Shown here piece after piece: positions 59,631-64,000 of a stretch of DNA of 64,000 nucleotides. The stretch comes from Whitmania pigra (Eukaryota > Annelida > Clitellata > Hirudinida > Haemopidae): assembly GCA_021613335.1 (NCBI GenBank), contig JAJTWR010000338.1, positions 760,001 to 824,000 of the forward strand, in the 5' to 3' direction. Below the pieces are notes generated by a model. It saw only the letters and a program-made list of their open reading frames with translations. It was not told where the DNA came from and searched no databases. Position 1 is the stretch's first letter. Each line of letters begins with the position of its first letter. The position numbers and the translations under genes were made by a program.

Positions 59631-62600
59631 CAACAACAACAACAACAACAATACATCTCCATAATAATCATTATTATCATCAGGGACACTTTACCACAAC
59701 AGGCACTGCACATAGACAACATCGATGGATGTCCTTCCCACATTAAATTCTTTTGCCTCGAGCAGTGATTTCACAAACTTTGATTTGATTTTTGAGCCAA
59801 TGATTTTATGAAGATACCTGAAAACAATGAAAGTGAAATAATTTACTCTGAATATTTTACTTAATATTATTTTTCAATTTTAATAACAGTAATAATAATG
59901 ATGATGATGATGACATTTTCCAAGAAATTGTGTGAATACAATGAATTTCCAATATCAATTGGTTTCATCTCAATATTTAGTATTCTAAGTATTTATGAAT
60001 GAGTGTTTGTGTGACAATATTAATTGTAGCTATATTGATTGTAGTGTCTAACAACCACACTAATCATCCTCCCACTAAAATTTAATCAGCTGCATCATTC
60101 TTAATGAATAACATTATCCAAAGATTAATGTATCCACCAGAACAATATATATATATATATATTAAGAGAATATTCTACTGGCATTCTAATCATGCTCATA
60201 CTCACGACCCACCCACACCCCAAATTTTGCCAACTCACCTTATCAGCAGTTGTATGCAGGTGATGGTGACAATCGTCAGCATGTTCAGTATGACCAGCGC
60301 ATACAGTTGGGACCCGACAAAAGTCTCCCAGCACTGTCGAGTAAATGTGTTGTTATGACAAAGCGAATTAATATAATGATGAAGTGAATTAATATAATGA
60401 TAAAGTGAATTAATATAATGATAAAGTGATTTAATATAATGACAAAGTGAATTAATATAATGATAAAGTGAATTAATATAATGATAAACTTTATGTAATG
60501 TTATGATAAAATATGAATGTACTTGGTTAAATGAAATTGCTCAAAAAATTGTAATGATAACGATACCTCATTAACTCAATGTTAACAAAGATTTGAAGCT
60601 GAATTACTGACAAGAGTTGAAATGGTATCAAATGTGTCTGTAATTAATGTTGCAAACATGGCTACGATTTAATGACATTTTGGAAAAATAAATTCATAAA
60701 CATTATGAATAGTATTAATTCATAATATTACCATCATCGTCGTCATCGTCATCTTCACCATAACAAGCTCACCTTAACACCAGAGCATTTCACACCATCC
60801 ACTGAGCATGCCAGATGAGCAAACCAGTAGTAGACCAGGATGCTCAAGTTGCAGACTTGAAGGAAGCTCGTTCTAAAGTCAGAAAAGCAGATGTTTGAAT
60901 GACAGAACAGATTTCAAACCCATTTGTTTGATTTGATTGATTTGGTTACTCAAAATGGTAAAGCAAAGAAGAATTTATTAATTTATATGTCTCATGTAAT
61001 CAGAGCTGCAGACCTCGGGCCAGGCAAGTTTATAGGGCCACTAAGATTTTAAAACTTAAAGTAGGATCCCATGGCTCCTAATATCTCTTGCAGGGCCATT
61101 GATGCCTGATTTAATATTTTATTTTGTCTCATTTTAACTTTAATATTCTTTTAACTGAATTGATTGTTTACCATTATTCATCAGAAATGACACAATAACG
61201 TATCAATGCTAAGAAGATATTTTTAGTAACATTCATTCTCATCCTATGAAATGTATCAGCAGAAAAAACACAGAAGGGATAACAGCTACAAAAAGTTGGA
61301 TAATGCACACAAAAAAGAAGAATGACATTAAATACTAATATCACAATCATAGTCATAATCACAACCACAATTATAATCATAATCATAATCACCTACCTGA
61401 CAACATTAAGGTAGGAAGAAGTCCTCGATGACCTAAAGTTTTCGGCTTTCCCCAGCTCGGAAAATAATTTCGGCAAGAAGGAATTGAGACTGGTCACTAG
61501 CATGGGAATTCCCAGTTTAAAAGATAGTGAAGACAGTTCTTCCTGAAATATTCAGTTCATTCACCGACATGCAGGAGAGTTATATTTAGCATCGGTCGAC
61601 ATGCAGGAGTTATATTTAGCATCATGCAGGCTGACAATAAAATGTCATTGAGTTTTGGGGGGCCATAAGGTAATTCGTGTTATTATGTAAAATCACTCAA
61701 AAAAAAAAAAGAGAATATGAGTAATACAATTATCAGCGATAGATAGTTTCTAGTTTCGATATTATGTTGCCACAATTGCAAATCAACCACGAAACGACGT
61801 CTGCCTCCTTCATCAACATTCAATCCATTGTCATTCCACTCACTCCAGCCTTGAGACAGGCGTAGTAAATGATGACGGGACTGGCAACCAGCATGACGAC
61901 GATGATGATTTCAACTCCGAACTTCACAACTTCATTCCTCACTTTGTCTTTCAATCCAAATATTTGCCTCAACCTTTGCAGTTCAGCACTCAATATCTGA
62001 GAAGGCAACGATGACATTGGTGAGATGACACGAGTCATATGAGAAAGTCCGGATCATAAAGATCATATTATTTCATTCCCAGGCTTCTTTTGGATGTAAA
62101 CAATCAAGCTTAAGCATGTGAACAGCAAAGGTAAATTACAGATATTATAACTCCGTAAACATTATCAAAAGTGATAAATATTTAAATCAGTTCATAAATA
62201 TTTAATTCAAATTCCAGTGAGACCTTAAGGTCGACAAAGACATTCTTAGAGCAGAGTGAGGCCATTTTGTCTTCCTTGACGTTGAAATCCCAAGCAGAGA
62301 AGATGAGGTTTGCATCGACATGACTTATGCCACCCTTTGTGTTGTAGTAGGAGTGCTTGAAAGCTCTCGAGAACCTAGAATTTTAAAATGATAAAAATAA
62401 TAATAACAATAATAATAATAATAATAATAATAAAAATAATAATAATAATAATAACTACAATTATCATCACCATCCTCATCTAATAGATAAAAACACAAGC
62501 ATGGACCTACATTATGCAAAGAGCCAATAGAGAGCACAGTAGAACGAAGCACGTGACCAGAAAGTATGCCATCCTGAGGTCATACTTGTGAGAGTCATCC

Positions 62601-63834
62601 ACCGGGAAGTGGGCGTAATGTCCGTAGTAAAGCTCCGTTTCTTCCAGCCAGCCCTTGATGTTTGAAATTGTTTGCAAATCACAATAAATAATGAATAAAA
62701 CGATAAATATTCATTCAAAGGGTTTTCATTGCAAAAATAGTTTCAATAAATGGTGACAAGTTGATTGCTCAGACATGATGATGTCGATTATAATGATGGT
62801 GATGACGAATACTCACATCTCCGATCACCAACTCCCTCCCGCTGAATGGAACGTTGCCACGGTAACCCGAAGAGTTCGTCACGTCCGAGTGCCTAGAATC
62901 CCGTGAGAGAGCTATCTGAGGGAGTGAGAGAAAGAAAAAAGAAAGGCAGAAGACAAAAAGGTCGAGTAAGATGGCAGACAGGATGAAGCGAAAAAACAGG
63001 GAACCGCCAGTCCCCAGTTTGCCCTCCACGGTTTTGAACCACGGGTTGATGAGCCCCTGTCTATCTTCCGAGGTTTTGTGCCACATTCTCTGCCATTTCT
63101 AGCGACAAATCAGAAGCAGGAGCTCATTAAGTGGGCCTTGATTGGTGCGATGAGTATGTTTACATCCGACAGAATTCAGTGACTCACCATTTTTGATCTT
63201 AGTGACAAACTGTTTGAATTCAGAGTTGGCTGCGTGCTTTCGTAATTCTCGAGTAGCATCCTGACGATTATGATGATGATAATATTGAAATGAGATGAAT
63301 AAATTAATAAGAGAGACAATGATGATAATTTATACACTAAAATAGTAATAAAATAATTAAATTAAAGACAAAAGAACCAATGGTAATTATAATAGTAAGG
63401 GAAATGTCAAAAACATTCAAAACAATTAAAATTAATAACGACCGAATTAAGTAAATTATCATTTATAAAAAATATCATCAGTCAGACGGTTACATCCACA
63501 GCCACACAACTCACATGATCTTCTTTTTATCCTGCATCGGTCTCGTCAGGCATCTGATCTCATTCTTGGACTCCAAGTACCTGAACTGCTGGTAGGACGA
63601 GCTTCTGTCTTCGGAATCGACGTCGTCCACGTCTCCTCCGACGATGTCCTGGATGATGTCGGCCGCCAACTCCTCCACCCGTACGTTCCTCAGATGGTGG
63701 ATGGAAAGACTCCTCATGTTGCCTCTCATGGATCTCGAGAGATTCCTTTTCAAGGATCGGCCGTGTTCTTTTGTCGAAGCAGACGACTCAGTAGCTGAGT
63801 CACCTTCTAAAAGTTGTTCTCCAAAATTAATGAA
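57264..63834 (-). CDS. Transmembrane channel-like (TMC) protein, 5'-partial
   Basis: Sixteen minus-strand exons; the first visible one begins after an acceptor at 63834, so the start is outside the window. Exons: 63515-63834, 63188-63260, 62817-63098, 62511-62653, 62224-62374, 61844-61996, 61397-61542, 60773-60872, 60239-60333, 59695-59817, 59239-59314, 58826-58956, 58430-58600, 57994-58072, 57768-57885 and 57264-57657. TMC family marks are the IRCLTRPM..KK block, KTVEGKLGTG before TM1, ETELYYGHY, FSAWDF, the core motif CWETFVGSQLYAL, FPLLSLLIVCKLLLIF, SSSCGPY and a lysine/glutamine-rich C-terminus. TMCs form mechanosensory or leak ion channels with about ten membrane helices. The last exon has a long acidic frame (DVDPLPDEVDRLFDFEDKD) that is out of phase with exon 57768-57885, so the C-terminus is unresolved. 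Subfamily not assigned. Confidence 0.88.
59583..59651. repeat. (AAT)n/(AAC)n microsatellite in TMC intron
   Basis: AAT repeats pass into CAA repeats between two TMC exons. Non-coding. Confidence 0.9.
60361..60486. repeat. 21-bp tandem repeat, six units, in TMC intron
   Basis: Six consecutive 21-bp units of the form AAGTGAATTAATATAATGAT plus one base, each differing by 0-3 bases. It lies in the intron just upstream of the exon coding for CWETFVG. Confidence 0.92.
62396..62455. repeat. (AAT)n microsatellite in TMC intron
   Basis: Interrupted AAT repeat between the TMC exons 62511-62653 and 62224-62374. Gives a poly-Tyr frame on the minus strand. Confidence 0.88.
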
Positions 63835-64000
63835 CTAGTTATCAGTAGACATTGTTAACTAAGTGGTTATATATTGGTGAGGTAACAATGTGGTAACAGG
63901 CATCATTATGAAAGGTGACTAAGAAATTGCACAATACTTAATATTTTTCCAAACTTAATTAACTTATTATTAATGGACTGTGATATATTGTTAATAAAGT

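Overview
The window is nuclear DNA from an animal, most likely an invertebrate; the lineage cannot be fixed from this sequence alone. The evidence is AT-rich sequence, short exons with GT..AG introns, trinucleotide microsatellites, fossil LINE, Tc1 and hAT elements, and clear orthologues of animal genes. There are no bacterial-style operons, no CRISPR array and no rRNA. I recognise no tRNA gene.

Layout, left to right. 1-3.5 kb: AT-rich DNA with no gene I can support. 3.7-5.7 kb (minus): a six-exon RING/UIM ubiquitin ligase of the RNF114/RNF125/RNF138/RNF166 group. 6.4-16.0 kb (minus): a complete FANCI gene of about 30 exons, with the monoubiquitination lysine conserved. 16.5-17.0 kb: a hAT-type MITE with a perfect 8-bp target duplication. 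17.1-27.4 kb (plus): two tandem copies of a divergent inward-rectifier potassium channel (Kir) gene. The first has lost its 5' exon to LINE debris and carries a repeated tail. 27.7-30.8 kb: a cluster of transposon fossils, including nested hAT elements, a Tc1/mariner remnant and a LINE 3' end. 37.5-41.6 kb (plus): an RNF38/RNF44-type RING-H2 ligase with a long Q/H/N-rich exon. 47.4-52.1 kb (minus): LETM1, head to head with PGM1 (52.7-56.0 kb, plus). 57.3 to beyond 63.8 kb (minus): a TMC (transmembrane channel-like) gene whose 5' end lies outside the window.

The genes are independent loci (DNA crosslink repair, ubiquitination, ion channels, mitochondrial ion exchange, glycogen/glucose metabolism), not a pathway cluster. 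LETM1 and PGM1 probably share a promoter region of about 570 bp. I see no wholly new system. The most interesting locus is the Kir pair, which shows mosaic identity suggestive of gene conversion, loss of classical rectification residues and a variable repeat tail. Next come splice-related oddities: a predicted 16-nt FANCI microexon, tandem duplications that copy splice donors in LETM1 and the RNF114-like gene, a GC-AG intron in PGM1, and an in-frame optional Q-rich segment in the RNF38/44-like gene.

Exon coordinates were worked out by hand from splice signals, phase and remembered family homology; a few may be off by a base.
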